Origin: Pelosinus propionicus DSM 13327
GTDB taxonomy: Bacteria > Bacillota > Negativicutes > DSM-13327
Assembly: GCF_900114615.1 (NCBI RefSeq)
Contig: NZ_FOTS01000038.1
Location: 1-51,786 of the forward strand
DNA length: 51,786 nucleotides
Reading direction: 5' to 3'
Part shown: positions 24,035 through 33,989 of the stretch, in pieces
How positions within the stretch are numbered: the stretch's first letter is position 1
Layout: each line of letters begins with the position of its first letter
Position numbers and translations under genes: made by a program
Notes under the pieces: generated by a model
The model's input: only the letters and a program-made list of their open reading frames with translations
Database searches by the model: none
What the model was told of the DNA's origin: nothing

Positions 24035-27000
24035 ATGGAAAAACAACCGCAGCATTCTACTGCTAGGTCATTTGTGCATTTGCATGTACATACAGAATAT
24101 AGCTTACTTGATGGCGCCAGCCGTATTGGAAGTTTGGTAAAACGAGCAAAGGAACTCAATATGCCAGCAATTGCGATTACCGATCACGGCACAATGTATG
24201 GCATCGTTGATTTTTATAAGCAAGCAAAAAAACAAGGTATTAAGCCCATCATTGGCTGTGAGGTTTATGTGGCTCCTCGTTCCCGGCGGGAAAGAAATAT
24301 GGTAGAAGGGGAAGCTTACTATCATTTGGTACTATTGGCTGAAACCGATGAAGGATATCGTAATTTGATTGAGCTAGTATCGAGAGGAAATACTGAAGGT
24401 TTTTATTATAAACCTCGAGTTGATAAAGAATTGCTTAGCCATTATAGTAAGGGACTCATTTGTCTAAGTGCCTGCATTGCAGGGGAAATCCCTTCCTGGC
24501 TGTTAAAGGATAATATCACTGTTGCTGAGGCTTTAGTTCAAGAATATATTGACATCTTTGGAAAAGATCATTTTTTTCTTGAAATCCAAGATCATGGGAT
24601 ACCAGAACAGAAAAAGGTAAATCAGCTTTTGATCGAAATGTCTCGTAAATTTGACGTTGGTTTAGTCGCGACCAATGACTTGCATTATATTAACAAGCAG
24701 GATGCAGAATGTCATGATGTGCTGTTATGCATTCAAATGGGAAAAACCGTAGATGATACTGCTAGAATGAAATTTTTCAGTGATGAATTTTATTTGAAAG
24801 ATTTTGATGAAATGGCGCAGCTATTTGGGGCGTACCCAGAAGCTCTTATTAATACTTGCCGTATTGCAGAACGTTGTAATGTGACCTTAGATTTTGGCAA
24901 TTTATATTTGCCTGAATTTCCTGTACCAGGAGGTCTTACGGCAAATGACTATCTTGAAAAGTTGTGCCGGGATCGTTTGCAAGAGCGCTATAGTGAAGTT
25001 ACACCAGCTATTGATGAACGTTTGGCATTTGAGCTAGGCGTTATTATGAAAATGGATTATTCAGGGTATTTTTTAATTGTTTGGGATTTTATTAATTATG
25101 CCAGACAACAAGAAATCCCCGTGGGACCAGGTCGTGGATCGGCTGCGGGTAGTATTGTTGCATACTTATTGGGAATCACTAATATTGATCCGATTGCTTA
25201 CGGCTTGTTGTTTGAACGATTTTTGAATCCTGAGCGGGTTACTATGCCTGATATTGATATTGATTTTTGCTATGTGAATCGTGGCAGGATCATTGAATAT
25301 GTATCAGATCGTTATGGTGCGGATCGGGTAGCCCAGATTATTACCTTTGGAACGATGGCTGCTAAAGGAGCTATTCGAGATGTAGGGCGAGCTTTAAATA
25401 TGCCTTATGGAGAAGTCGATCGAATTGCGAAAATGGTACCAAATGAATTAGGGATTACTCTGCGGCGAGCTTTGGAAATCAGTTCGGATTTTCGCGCTGC
25501 TTATGAAAATGAGCCAGCGGTAGGAAAATTGTTAGACTTAGCTATGGCAGTTGAAGGACTGCCACGGCATGCTTCTACTCATGCTGCAGGGTTAGTGATT
25601 TCTAAAGAACCTTTGACTCATTATGTGCCGCTGCAAAATTCTGCCGAAGGTTTTTTAACAACGCAATATGATAAGGATAAAGTAGAAGAGCTTGGCTTAT
25701 TAAAGATGGACTTGTTGGGGCTTCGAACACTAACTGTTATTGGTGATACGATTAAGCTTGTACAGAAAAGCCGGGGCATTAAGATTGATATTGATCATAT
25801 TCCCTTAGATGATCCTAAAGTAAGTGCGATGCTGACCAATGGCGATACAGCAGGTGTCTTCCAACTAGAGTCAAGTGGTATTACTACTTTAGTGAAGGAT
25901 TTAAGGCCTGAATGTTTTGCTGATTTAATACCCTTAGTGGCGCTTTATCGGCCAGGTCCATTAGGAAGCGGCATGGTAGAAGACTTTATCAATGGCCGGC
26001 ATGGCAAAAAAACAGTTACGTATGTACATCCCTTATTAGAGCCAATTTTACGTGATACCTTCGGAGTTATTTTGTATCAGGAACAAGTTATGCAGATTGC
26101 TTCGGTGATGGCAGGTTTTTCTTTGGGGCAAGCGGATTTACTAAGACGAGCCATGGGGAAAAAGAAACACGATGTGTTAGATGCTCAACGGGAGAATTTT
26201 TTGCTGGGGGCTAGTGAACGAGGCATTGAACGGAAAATGGCAGGGGAAATTTTTGATTTGATGGCACACTTTGCTGATTATGGTTTTAATAAATCCCATA
26301 GTGCGGCTTATGCTTTGGTTGCCTATCAAACTGCTTATTTAAAAGCGAATTATCCTCAAGAATTTATGGCAGCTTTATTATCAAGCGTCATGGGAACCAA
26401 TGAGAAAATTGGCTCTTATATTGAGACTTGTCGTCAAATGGGGATTGATGTACTGCCGCCTGATATCAATGCTAGTCAAAGTAGTTTTAGTGTAGATGGA
26501 AATGGGATACGTTTCGGTTTGGCAGCAGTAAAAAACGTTGGTGAGAATGCTATCCAGAATATGGTGGTTACTCGTGATGCCAATGGAAAATTTGAGTCGC
26601 TGGTAGATTTATGCACAAAAGTGGATATGCGCTTAATTAATAAACGGGTAATTGAAAGTTTAATTAAATGCGGTGCATTTGATTCATTGGGTGCAAAGCG
26701 TTCACAGCTGTTAGCAGTATTAGAACGAGCAATCGATATGGCTGCGGTTCGGCAGCGGGATAAGGTCAGCGGGCAGATTGGCTTGTTTGGTGAAGAGACT
26801 TTAAATGTTGCAGATGAGATTAATCTGCCGGATATACCTGAGATACCAAAAGAACAAATGCTGGTCTTGGAAAAAGAAATCACGGGGTTTTATGTAACGG
26901 GGCATCCATTAGATGCTTATCGAGAGAAGATGAACAGCTTCACACCGCTAATTGAGTTAATTACTGGTGAGTATGGTGATGGTAAAAGTATCAAAGTAGC

Positions 27001-27463
27001 AGGACTTATTATTAGTGCAAAGCGGATTACGACCAAGAATGGCGGAATGATGTGCTTTATTGCATTGGAGGATTTTACAGAGCAGATAGAAATTGTGATT
27101 TTTCCGAGAACCTTTGATAAATTCAATAAAATTTTATTACCAGATACACCTGTTCGGGTATCTGGCAGGTTGAGCATGAGTGAGGATAAGGCGAAAGTAA
27201 TTGCTGAGGATATTCAATTGCTTGGTGATCCGCAAAACCTGGAAGTGCGGCTGAAAATTAGTAAAGTGCAAGAAAGTGGAGATATTTTTGACAAGTTAAA
27301 GCAAACCTTTAGGAAATTTCCTGGTTCTAGCGTTGTATTTTTACATCTGATTGATAGTCGGCGTGTAATAAAAACAGAGCAGCAATTTTGGATTAGGCCC
27401 ACTCCCGAAGCGATAGAAGCATTAGAATCTATCATTGGCAAAGGGCAGGTAACAGTTGCATAA
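24035..27463 (+). CDS. dnaE: DNA polymerase III subunit alpha (DnaE)
   Basis: The 1142-residue replicative C-family polymerase starts with a PHP domain whose metal motifs look intact (His17-V-His19, Asp50-His51 in ITDHGTMYG, CEVYV, NDLHY). The palm has PDIDIDF with Asp406 and Asp408, GPGRGSAAGS and a later conserved Asp. Fingers, a tandem helix-hairpin-helix region and an OB domain (IKVAGLIISAKRITTKNGG) follow. The size fits DnaE1. The intact PHP site suggests intrinsic 3'-5' proofreading, known for several bacterial DnaE1 enzymes; this is an inference here. GATGTGAAATAG precedes the ATG. Confidence 0.96.
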   Translation: MEKQPQHSTARSFVHLHVHTEYSLLDGASRIGSLVKRAKELNMPAIAITDHGTMYGIVDFYKQAKKQGIKPIIGCEVYVAPRSRRERNMVEGEAYYHLVLLAETDEGYRNLIELVSRGNTEGFYYKPRVDKELLSHYSKGLICLSACIAGEIPSWLLKDNITVAEALVQEYIDIFGKDHFFLEIQDHGIPEQKKVNQLLIEMSRKFDVGLVATNDLHYINKQDAECHDVLLCIQMGKTVDDTARMKFFSDEFYLKDFDEMAQLFGAYPEALINTCRIAERCNVTLDFGNLYLPEFPVPGGLTANDYLEKLCRDRLQERYSEVTPAIDERLAFELGVIMKMDYSGYFLIVWDFINYARQQEIPVGPGRGSAAGSIVAYLLGITNIDPIAYGLLFERFLNPERVTMPDIDIDFCYVNRGRIIEYVSDRYGADRVAQIITFGTMAAKGAIRDVGRALNMPYGEVDRIAKMVPNELGITLRRALEISSDFRAAYENEPAVGKLLDLAMAVEGLPRHASTHAAGLVISKEPLTHYVPLQNSAEGFLTTQYDKDKVEELGLLKMDLLGLRTLTVIGDTIKLVQKSRGIKIDIDHIPLDDPKVSAMLTNGDTAGVFQLESSGITTLVKDLRPECFADLIPLVALYRPGPLGSGMVEDFINGRHGKKTVTYVHPLLEPILRDTFGVILYQEQVMQIASVMAGFSLGQADLLRRAMGKKKHDVLDAQRENFLLGASERGIERKMAGEIFDLMAHFADYGFNKSHSAAYALVAYQTAYLKANYPQEFMAALLSSVMGTNEKIGSYIETCRQMGIDVLPPDINASQSSFSVDGNGIRFGLAAVKNVGENAIQNMVVTRDANGKFESLVDLCTKVDMRLINKRVIESLIKCGAFDSLGAKRSQLLAVLERAIDMAAVRQRDKVSGQIGLFGEETLNVADEINLPDIPEIPKEQMLVLEKEITGFYVTGHPLDAYREKMNSFTPLIELITGEYGDGKSIKVAGLIISAKRITTKNGGMMCFIALEDFTEQIEIVIFPRTFDKFNKILLPDTPVRVSGRLSMSEDKAKVIAEDIQLLGDPQNLEVRLKISKVQESGDIFDKLKQTFRKFPGSSVVFLHLIDSRRVIKTEQQFWIRPTPEAIEALESIIGKGQVTVA

Positions 27464-27503
27464 CTGAAAGACACTTGGTTGTAAAACCAAGTGTCTTTCA
27501 GTT
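27462..27503. terminator. Shared terminator overlapping two stop codons
   Basis: Nineteen-base perfect arms (27462-27480, 27485-27503) flank the loop GTAA. It spans the end of the dnaE stop codon and the stop codon of the convergent YdcF-like gene. Confidence 0.85.
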
Positions 27504-28076
27504 TCCTGTGAAAAATAGTACGGCGATAGCTGCTCCTTCCCGTACATATTGTTTTGCTGTGAGATAAGGGCTGCTGGCCATTGGTGCAGGACTGCCAGTA
27601 ACTTGTATTCCAAGGTTTTGTGCTAATAGCAAAGAACGGCGCATGTGTGAGGCATTCGAGACGATAACAGCGGTTTTAAAATTATTTATCTGCATAATTT
27701 TATGGGAATTAGTTAAGTTTTGATAAGTATTAAAGGATTGATCTTCGAGAAAGATGTGTTCTTCTGGAATACCGTGAGTAAGAAGATATGATCTCATACT
27801 AGCAGCTTCACTGATACTTTCATCTGGTCCTTGTGCCCCACTGACAATAATGGCAGGGGCATAGCCAGCATTGTATAGCCTTATAGCTTCATCAAGTCGT
27901 AAACGTAACATGAGACTCGGATCTTGACCAAGTATTTTAGCTCCAAGGACAATGATAGTATCACTCTTTACTGGCTGAGTGAGGTAACCAATAGCAATAA
28001 TGGGAATTTCAATCACCAAAATCAGTAGGAGAATAATATACAGCATGTAGGTGCGTAGTTTTTTAGAAAAGTTCAT
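27498..28076 (-). CDS. YdcF/SanA family (DUF218) membrane-anchored protein
   Basis: The 192-residue protein has one N-terminal membrane helix (about residues 10-32) and a DUF218 domain: IIVLGAKILGQDPS, RLRLDEAIRLYNAGYAPAIIVSG, a Glu-Ala pair in ISEAASMRSYL, SFNTYQNLTNS and VSNASHMRRS. SanA/ElyC/YdcF proteins are linked to envelope integrity, and a role in undecaprenyl-lipid handling is proposed for ElyC. The active domain would lie outside the cytoplasmic membrane. AAAGGAG precedes the ATG. It is convergent with dnaE. Confidence 0.85.
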   Translation of the reverse strand: MNFSKKLRTYMLYIILLLILVIEIPIIAIGYLTQPVKSDTIIVLGAKILGQDPSLMLRLRLDEAIRLYNAGYAPAIIVSGAQGPDESISEAASMRSYLLTHGIPEEHIFLEDQSFNTYQNLTNSHKIMQINNFKTAVIVSNASHMRRSLLLAQNLGIQVTGSPAPMASSPYLTAKQYVREGAAIAVLFFTGN

Positions 28077-28317
28077 TGTGATCTCCTTTAGGATAACAAT
28101 TGTTCCTATTATTATAATATGGCAGACAAGATATTACAAAGCTTCCTTAAATAATAGGCATTAGCTCTAAAGTCGATGAAGAAATTATATTTTTGTCATG
28201 CTTAAGAAAAATTAGCAGGAATACGCTCTAATATGGAGAAAGCATTGTATAGATTTTATTTTTAAAATAGGAATTATAAACAATTGCTAAAAAATGAAGA
28301 AAGTAGCAGGAGGAAAT

Positions 28318-28518
28318 ATGTGGACTGTAATATATATTGCAAAAAATAAAGCACAAGCTGACAAGTTAAAGAATCTGCTTTGTACAGAAGGAATTTTGGC
28401 GAATACTAGGCAGGCTGGAGTTGCATCTGTTGTCGGTGATGGTTTGTATGAGATATTAGTATTAGAATCAGAAGCCGATGAAGCCCATACTATTCTTTGT
28501 CAGCATGCAATAAAGTAA
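28318..28518 (+). CDS. Small DUF2007-like protein upstream of pyk
   Basis: The 66-residue protein begins MWTVIYIAKNKAQADKLKNL and ends in LVLESEADEAHTILCQH, a ferredoxin-like beta-alpha-beta pattern resembling DUF2007 'putative signal transducing' proteins. ATG 28318 has GGAGGAAAT directly upstream; an earlier ATG at 28294 would add eight residues that include the ribosome site. It lies 44 bases before the pyk start, so co-transcription is likely. No catalytic residues are evident. Some databases give similar short proteins misleading enzyme names. Confidence 0.65.
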   Translation: MWTVIYIAKNKAQADKLKNLLCTEGILANTRQAGVASVVGDGLYEILVLESEADEAHTILCQHAIK

Positions 28519-28562
28519 TGATTCATAGATAATGAGCAATGGTAAAACAAGGGGTGTACAAT

Positions 28563-30317
28563 ATGATAAAAAAGACGAAAATTATCTGTACATTAGGGCC
28601 AAGTACTGATAAGCCAGGTATTTTGGAAAGTTTACTGGAAGCTGGCATGAATATAAGCCGGTTTAATTTCTCTCATGGATCTCACGAAGAGCAGGGGAAA
28701 CGTATCGGAATGTTACGTACAGCCAGTAAACAATTGAAAAAGAATGTTGCATTGCTGCTAGATACGAAAGGACCGGAAATAAGGCTTGGTAAATTTGAAA
28801 ACGGGAAGATTCAATTAAAAATAGGACAAGTATTTACTTTGACATCAAAAGAGATATTGGGAACTGTAGAGATGGCATCAGTAAATTACAAGTCATTACC
28901 GCAAGAAGTATCTGTAGGTAATTCAATTCTATTATCAGACGGATTAGTCAGTCTTCGTGTGGAGGATGTTATTGGGGATGAGATCATTACCACGGTGCAA
29001 AACAGTGGTGAAATTAGTGATCGTAAAAGAGTGGCGGTACCTGGTGTGAGTCTTAAGTTGCCTTTTTTGTCAGAAGAAGATAAATCGGATATTTTATTTG
29101 GCGTAAGCCAGGAAATGGATTTCATTGCTGCATCCTTTGTTCAGCGTGCAGCAGATATAATAGAGATTCGTAAATTATTAGAAGATGTGAACGGGCAGAT
29201 GGAGATTATCGCCAAGATTGAAAGCGCTGAAGGCGTAAAAAACATTGATGAAATAATAAAAGTCGCTGATGGAGTCATGATAGCTAGAGGTGACTTAGGT
29301 ATAGAAATTCCCGCCGAAGAAGTCCCAATTGTGCAAAAAATCTTAATTGAAAAATGTAATAAGGCAGGTAAGCCTGTTATTACCGCGACCCAAATGTTAG
29401 AATCAATGATAGTAAATCCTCGGCCGACAAGGGCAGAAGCTAGTGATATTGCAAATGCTATTTTAGATGGAACTGATTGTATCATGCTCAGTGGTGAAAC
29501 AGCATCTGGATGTTATCCTGTTGAGACGTTGCAAACAATGGTGAAGATTGCTATTCGAACAGAGGAGTCCTTGAAATATAATACACTGTTATTGTCGAAG
29601 GGCATGACATTGCAAAATACAACTACCGATGCTATTAGTCATGCGACGGTGCAGATAGCCTATGAATTAAGTGCAGCTGCTATTATTACAGCGACAGAGC
29701 ATGGGCATACAGCTCGTATGGTTTCAAAATATCGTCCTCAGGCAAATGTTATTGCTGTTTCGCCCCATGAGAAAACTCTACGCCGCATGATGCTATTTTG
29801 GGGGGTTCAACCTGTTTTAGGCGTAACTACAAAAAATTCAGATGACATGGTACAAAATGCTATTGCTAAATCTGTGAAAGAAGGTTTGGTGAGCGAAGGA
29901 GATTTAGTCATTGTAACTGCTGGTGTACCTGCAGGAATGTCTGGTACGACTAATATGATTCGCGTTCATGTTGTAGGACGTATCTTATTGCGAGGGGTTG
30001 GAATTGGTCAACGATCAGTATCCGGTAATATTTGCGTTGCACATTCATTTAGGGAAGTTAAAAGCAAGTTTCGACCGGGAGATATTTTAGTTGTAGCTGG
30101 CATTGATGAAGAAACCGCTGTTTATGCGTCTCAGGCAGCAGCCATTATTGCAGAGGAAGGCGGATTAACTTCTAATGCTGCTATTGTTGGCATTAGCGCT
30201 GGAATACCTACGATAATCGGGGTAGATGGTGCAGTGGAACGATTACACGATGGAATGGTGGTTACTGTTGATGGAGCAAGAGGTCTTATATACCAAGGAG
30301 AAATTAACGCTAGATAG
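28563..30317 (+). CDS. pyk: Pyruvate kinase with C-terminal PEP-utiliser domain
   Basis: Pyruvate kinase makes pyruvate and ATP from PEP in glycolysis. The 584-residue protein has KIICTLGPSTDKP, the substrate/metal region MIARGDLGIEIPAEEVP and TATQMLESMI, and an extra C-terminal domain (about residues 475-580) as in Bacillus and Geobacillus enzymes. In that domain the usual TSHAA motif reads TSNAA, with Asn538 replacing His, so phosphotransfer by this domain looks impossible; it may be structural. ATG 28563 is used because AAGGGGTG precedes it and the conserved N-terminus begins there. Confidence 0.95.
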   Translation: MIKKTKIICTLGPSTDKPGILESLLEAGMNISRFNFSHGSHEEQGKRIGMLRTASKQLKKNVALLLDTKGPEIRLGKFENGKIQLKIGQVFTLTSKEILGTVEMASVNYKSLPQEVSVGNSILLSDGLVSLRVEDVIGDEIITTVQNSGEISDRKRVAVPGVSLKLPFLSEEDKSDILFGVSQEMDFIAASFVQRAADIIEIRKLLEDVNGQMEIIAKIESAEGVKNIDEIIKVADGVMIARGDLGIEIPAEEVPIVQKILIEKCNKAGKPVITATQMLESMIVNPRPTRAEASDIANAILDGTDCIMLSGETASGCYPVETLQTMVKIAIRTEESLKYNTLLLSKGMTLQNTTTDAISHATVQIAYELSAAAIITATEHGHTARMVSKYRPQANVIAVSPHEKTLRRMMLFWGVQPVLGVTTKNSDDMVQNAIAKSVKEGLVSEGDLVIVTAGVPAGMSGTTNMIRVHVVGRILLRGVGIGQRSVSGNICVAHSFREVKSKFRPGDILVVAGIDEETAVYASQAAAIIAEEGGLTSNAAIVGISAGIPTIIGVDGAVERLHDGMVVTVDGARGLIYQGEINAR

Positions 30318-30432
30318 AAAGCGAGCGATATGATATTTTTGAATATTGTCAGTGCTATAATTCGTAAGGCTCTTGTTGAAGTCGGATCTTGTGGAGCTCT
30401 AAAGAATCTGATATGAGCGGAGGGGGTTGCTA

Positions 30433-31794
30433 TTGTTCTGGGTAGCATCGATAAGCAGTGTTTTAACGATACTATTAATTTGTTATTATTATCGAAAATG
30501 TAACTGGAAATATAAAATATTGATATTTCGTTTAAATACATTGATTCGCAGCTCCAGAAAGGATAAGAACGTAGCACGTCGATTATTAAAACAAGTGTAT
30601 GTACTTTTACATAAAAGTATCACTAATAATGATGCTGCTATGGCTTACCAAGCAATTGATTTACTGAAATTGGCTTTTGGCTATGGAATAATGCGTCAGG
30701 ATGAAGCAATGCGGCTAATGGCCATAAGTGTAGCAGCATTGAATCAGAAGCAGCCTGATGTGGCAAGTTTTATATTGGATGCATTTAGACCATTGATTCG
30801 TCAACTATCACCTGAAGCGATTCCTAGTGTAGCCGAACAATTAACGTTAATTGGTGTTATCGCGTTAAAACAAAGACAAAATTTTTTGGTTGCAAAAATA
30901 ACAGAATGTATCTTTTTAATTATGGACAGGGGAGATGCAGCCAAAGATAAAAAAATAATTACTGCTGCGATTACATCCTTTAAGGTCTTGGGTGTTTTAA
31001 GCTTGCGGCGGCGTGATATTGCTTTGTTTAGAGAAATGTGTACGCGCTTATCGATTTGGCTTACTGCAAATCAACCGAATGAAGAACTTGCTGAAGACTT
31101 AGTGCGTTTGATAACAGCTTGGCTTCATCGCATTGTTGGAATCAATAGCATGAGATTGTTTGTGCTGATAGAAGAATTTACAGATGCTTTAGTTCAGTCA
31201 AAGATACTCGATAGCCAATTGGTATTATTATATGAAGAATGGGGTAATCTTGCAGCTACTGCTTGTTTAAATCCTAACAATTTGATGGCAGGAAAGATAA
31301 TAAGATTTTTATTTTCTGTTGCTATATTAAGACAAAATTATTGCCAATGGGTAAAGGTAGTAGCGGTTGCGGGAAGAGTAATCAAGTTAGCTGTTTCTCG
31401 TCATGGAATTTTAGGATCTTTTATAGTATTTCATCCTATGCTGGATGTAGGAAGAGAGATATTATGGTCTGAGCTGAGATTTGTTCAGTGCATGGATGAA
31501 TGCAAACACAAGATGTTATTTGCAGTAGTTAAAGAATCTCTGATCATTATTTCTTTTGCTGCCAAACAAGAGTTAGTTGGCTCTTCGGGGCAAACAATAG
31601 TAGATATTTTTAAGTGCTGGGTAGAAAATCCTGCTATGGCTGCAAATCATAAATCCATAAAAAAATATTGTCAGATGTTATTGCTTTTTTGGTTAAAGGA
31701 TAAGAGACAAGTAAAAAAGAATCTGCCTTATACAAATGTGCTTACAGAGCCGATATTATTTACTGATAGCGAAAGACTGCGATTTAAGATGTAA
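30433..31794 (+). CDS. Membrane-anchored, helix-rich protein of unknown function
   Basis: The 453-residue protein starts with a hydrophobic segment (FWVASISSVLTILLICYYY, residues 2-20), then a basic stretch, then about 400 residues that look wholly alpha-helical, with repeated short amphipathic helices reminiscent of TPR/HEAT-type solenoids. I see no catalytic motif and do not recognise the family. TTG 30433 is preferred: GGAGG ends at 30423, nine bases upstream; TTG 30427 abuts the ribosome site. It follows pyk by 115 bases, a gap holding only a doubtful 28-codon frame (30330-30416). Confidence 0.65.
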   Translation: MFWVASISSVLTILLICYYYRKCNWKYKILIFRLNTLIRSSRKDKNVARRLLKQVYVLLHKSITNNDAAMAYQAIDLLKLAFGYGIMRQDEAMRLMAISVAALNQKQPDVASFILDAFRPLIRQLSPEAIPSVAEQLTLIGVIALKQRQNFLVAKITECIFLIMDRGDAAKDKKIITAAITSFKVLGVLSLRRRDIALFREMCTRLSIWLTANQPNEELAEDLVRLITAWLHRIVGINSMRLFVLIEEFTDALVQSKILDSQLVLLYEEWGNLAATACLNPNNLMAGKIIRFLFSVAILRQNYCQWVKVVAVAGRVIKLAVSRHGILGSFIVFHPMLDVGREILWSELRFVQCMDECKHKMLFAVVKESLIIISFAAKQELVGSSGQTIVDIFKCWVENPAMAANHKSIKKYCQMLLLFWLKDKRQVKKNLPYTNVLTEPILFTDSERLRFKM

Positions 31795-31801
31795 TAAGCA
31801 G

Positions 31802-31833
31802 AAAAATCCGGGTATAATTATACACCGGATTTT
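31802..31833. terminator. Bidirectional terminator
   Basis: AAAATCCGG pairs with CCGGATTTT around a nearly self-complementary TATAATTATA centre. It lies between the convergent unknown gene and the acyltransferase gene and overlaps the latter's 3' end. Confidence 0.75.
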
Positions 31834-32954
31834 GGTTTTGATAATTTACTTCCTGTTAGTAAAAGACTGATAATGGGCAGAAAGATACTTGCTTTTTTTA
31901 CAACAAGGGAGAAGGCAAGACTGAGAAAAGTTGTTGTTATATAAAATGCAATGGTGACAAGAGCAGTCATCATTAAGTTTTGTCCAGTGATGTAGTTGAT
32001 AAGATAGTACATGACCAAAGGGTGGACAAGATAAACTACGTAGGAATGCTCACCAAACCTGGAAAGGATGTTATGGGCTCCAAGAGGAAGTTTTTCTTTG
32101 CTGAATATCATAAACAGAAAGAATGTAGTGGATAAGGTATAGAGAACTCCAATAGGGCTGAGTTGATGGGCGGTATTTACTGCGGCTTCTGGTGTGTAGT
32201 GCAGTCTAAAAAGCAAGTAATAATAGTAAGACAAGATTCCGGACAAAGTTAAATAAAAAAAGTTTTTGACAGTAGTTTGATGATTTTTGATCAATTCTTT
32301 GAAGTGTTCATATTTTACAGCACATACAGCTCCTAATAAGAAGATGAATAGATAATGGAAAATCCAGTAGCTTAGACGATGATAGATTAGTTTATTTATA
32401 TAATGGTTACTGAAATCGGCATGCAATATATAGCTGGAATAATAGTTAAAGAGTATCTGCAATAATAAGATGATGCTCAGATTGCGGACAGGATGCTGGA
32501 TGATGTAGGATACGATGATTCGCCATAAAGGCATAAGGGCATAAAACCATAATAAGATAATCAGAAAATAAAGCTGATAGGAAGCCAGTCCAAAGAAAGC
32601 AAACTCATAAAGAAGTGGAGGGTACCATATGCTGTTATCGCCACTTACAAAAGTATAATGAATCATATATATAATGGACCATACAAGATAGGGCACTAAA
32701 ACGGTGCGCAATCGCCTGAAGAGAAAATCTTTGTAGTTAAATCTTGCCGTAAGGTTTTGTGTGAAAAATAAGCCAAAGGCTGAAGCAAAGAAAAAGATCG
32801 GAACACTAAAACGTGTTAAGATCTCTAATAAAGCAAACAAGTGGATGTTTACTTTGGGATTACTTAAGGAGTAGGCTCCAGTATGAATGCCAATTACTCC
32901 AAGCATGGATATGCCCCGAATATATTCAATTGCCATTATTTTTTTTTGAGACAT
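31818..32954 (-). CDS. Acyltransferase 3 family membrane protein
   Basis: The 378-residue protein has about ten hydrophobic segments and the N-terminal family motif EYIRGISMLGVIGIHTGAYS with Arg13 and His23, plus RRLRTVLVPYLVWS. Members (WecH, OafA and teichoic-acid or polysaccharide acetylases) transfer acetyl or other acyl groups to cell-surface sugars. The substrate is unknown and no glycan genes are nearby. AAAGGA lies eight bases before the ATG. Confidence 0.86.
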   Translation of the reverse strand: MSQKKIMAIEYIRGISMLGVIGIHTGAYSLSNPKVNIHLFALLEILTRFSVPIFFFASAFGLFFTQNLTARFNYKDFLFRRLRTVLVPYLVWSIIYMIHYTFVSGDNSIWYPPLLYEFAFFGLASYQLYFLIILLWFYALMPLWRIIVSYIIQHPVRNLSIILLLQILFNYYSSYILHADFSNHYINKLIYHRLSYWIFHYLFIFLLGAVCAVKYEHFKELIKNHQTTVKNFFYLTLSGILSYYYYLLFRLHYTPEAAVNTAHQLSPIGVLYTLSTTFFLFMIFSKEKLPLGAHNILSRFGEHSYVVYLVHPLVMYYLINYITGQNLMMTALVTIAFYITTTFLSLAFSLVVKKASIFLPIISLLLTGSKLSKPKSGV

Positions 32955-33098
32955 AGTAAAAGTCCTTTCAGTTTAGATTTATGTAAAATTACCTTATTCG
33001 CAATGAAGCTACCATATTCCTGCTTGTCTGTTGTGAAGGAGCGGCAAGGGAGAAAAGAGCTTTTTATGCATATTAAAAATTTCTAGGAGGATTTAGTA

Positions 33099-33959
33099 AT
33101 GAAGGAACTAGGATTAATAAACGGTAGATTGGTTGATATGAATGAGAATGTTGTTACGATGGAAGATCGAGGGCATCAATTTGGTGATGGAGTATACGAA
33201 GTTACCAAAGTATATAATGGTAAATGTTTTGCTTTAAGGCCGCATTTAGAACGATTGTACCAGTCTTTGCGAGCTATTCGCATTCCTGCAACATATACTT
33301 TTGAAGAATTAGTTCAATTTCATGAGGCTTTAATCAAAGAAAGTGGTATTAAAGAAGGGGCCATTTACTTGCAAATTACACGAGGTGCTGCTCCACGAGT
33401 TCATCCTTTTCCTGAACAAGTGGTACCATGCTTGACAATGTCCATTCGACCTAGTGGACCTGTTAAGCAGGAATTACGAGATAATGGTGTGAACATTATA
33501 CTGATACCTGATGAACGCTGGCTGCGCTGTGATATTAAATCCTTAAACTTATTAAGTAATGTACTAGGTAAGCAGCAGGCAAAAGAAGCTGGCTGCTATG
33601 AAGCGGTAATGGTAAGAGGCGATTATGTAACAGAAGGGACGAGCAGCAACTTTTTTGTAGTGAAGGATGGAGTGATTTGGACGCATCCAGCAACTAATTT
33701 AATTTTAAAAGGCATAACTCGTACAATTGTATTAGAAAGACTTGCAAAAGAGTTGGATTTGACTATTTTGGAAAAAGCATTTGACGTATCCTTTGTGAAA
33801 GGTGCTTCAGAAGCATTTTTAACAGGGACTAGTACTGAAATTATGCCTGTCGTTTCTATCGATGGAAAAATGGTCAATGCTGGAATTGTCGGTCCGATTA
33901 CTCGTAAATTGCAAGATGCATATACGCAGCTAATTAATGACGAATGTGGACGGAATTAA
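33099..33959 (+). CDS. dat: D-amino-acid aminotransferase
   Basis: This fold-type IV PLP enzyme interconverts D-alanine and D-glutamate with 2-oxo acids, feeding peptidoglycan precursors. The 286-residue protein has the Schiff-base Lys147 (CDIKSLNLLSN), Glu179 (YVTEGTSSNFF) and Arg100/His102 (PRVHPFP), the carboxylate-binding pair that separates D-amino-acid aminotransferase from the branched-chain L-enzyme. AGGAGG precedes the ATG. It is monocistronic with its own terminator. Confidence 0.92.
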   Translation: MKELGLINGRLVDMNENVVTMEDRGHQFGDGVYEVTKVYNGKCFALRPHLERLYQSLRAIRIPATYTFEELVQFHEALIKESGIKEGAIYLQITRGAAPRVHPFPEQVVPCLTMSIRPSGPVKQELRDNGVNIILIPDERWLRCDIKSLNLLSNVLGKQQAKEAGCYEAVMVRGDYVTEGTSSNFFVVKDGVIWTHPATNLILKGITRTIVLERLAKELDLTILEKAFDVSFVKGASEAFLTGTSTEIMPVVSIDGKMVNAGIVGPITRKLQDAYTQLINDECGRN

Positions 33960-33989
33960 AGTGCCCACTTAATCAAATGTGATATATAT

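Noticed and set aside
30330-30416. 28-codon frame between pyk and the unknown gene
   Set aside because: No clear ribosome site and no recognisable features; too short to support.
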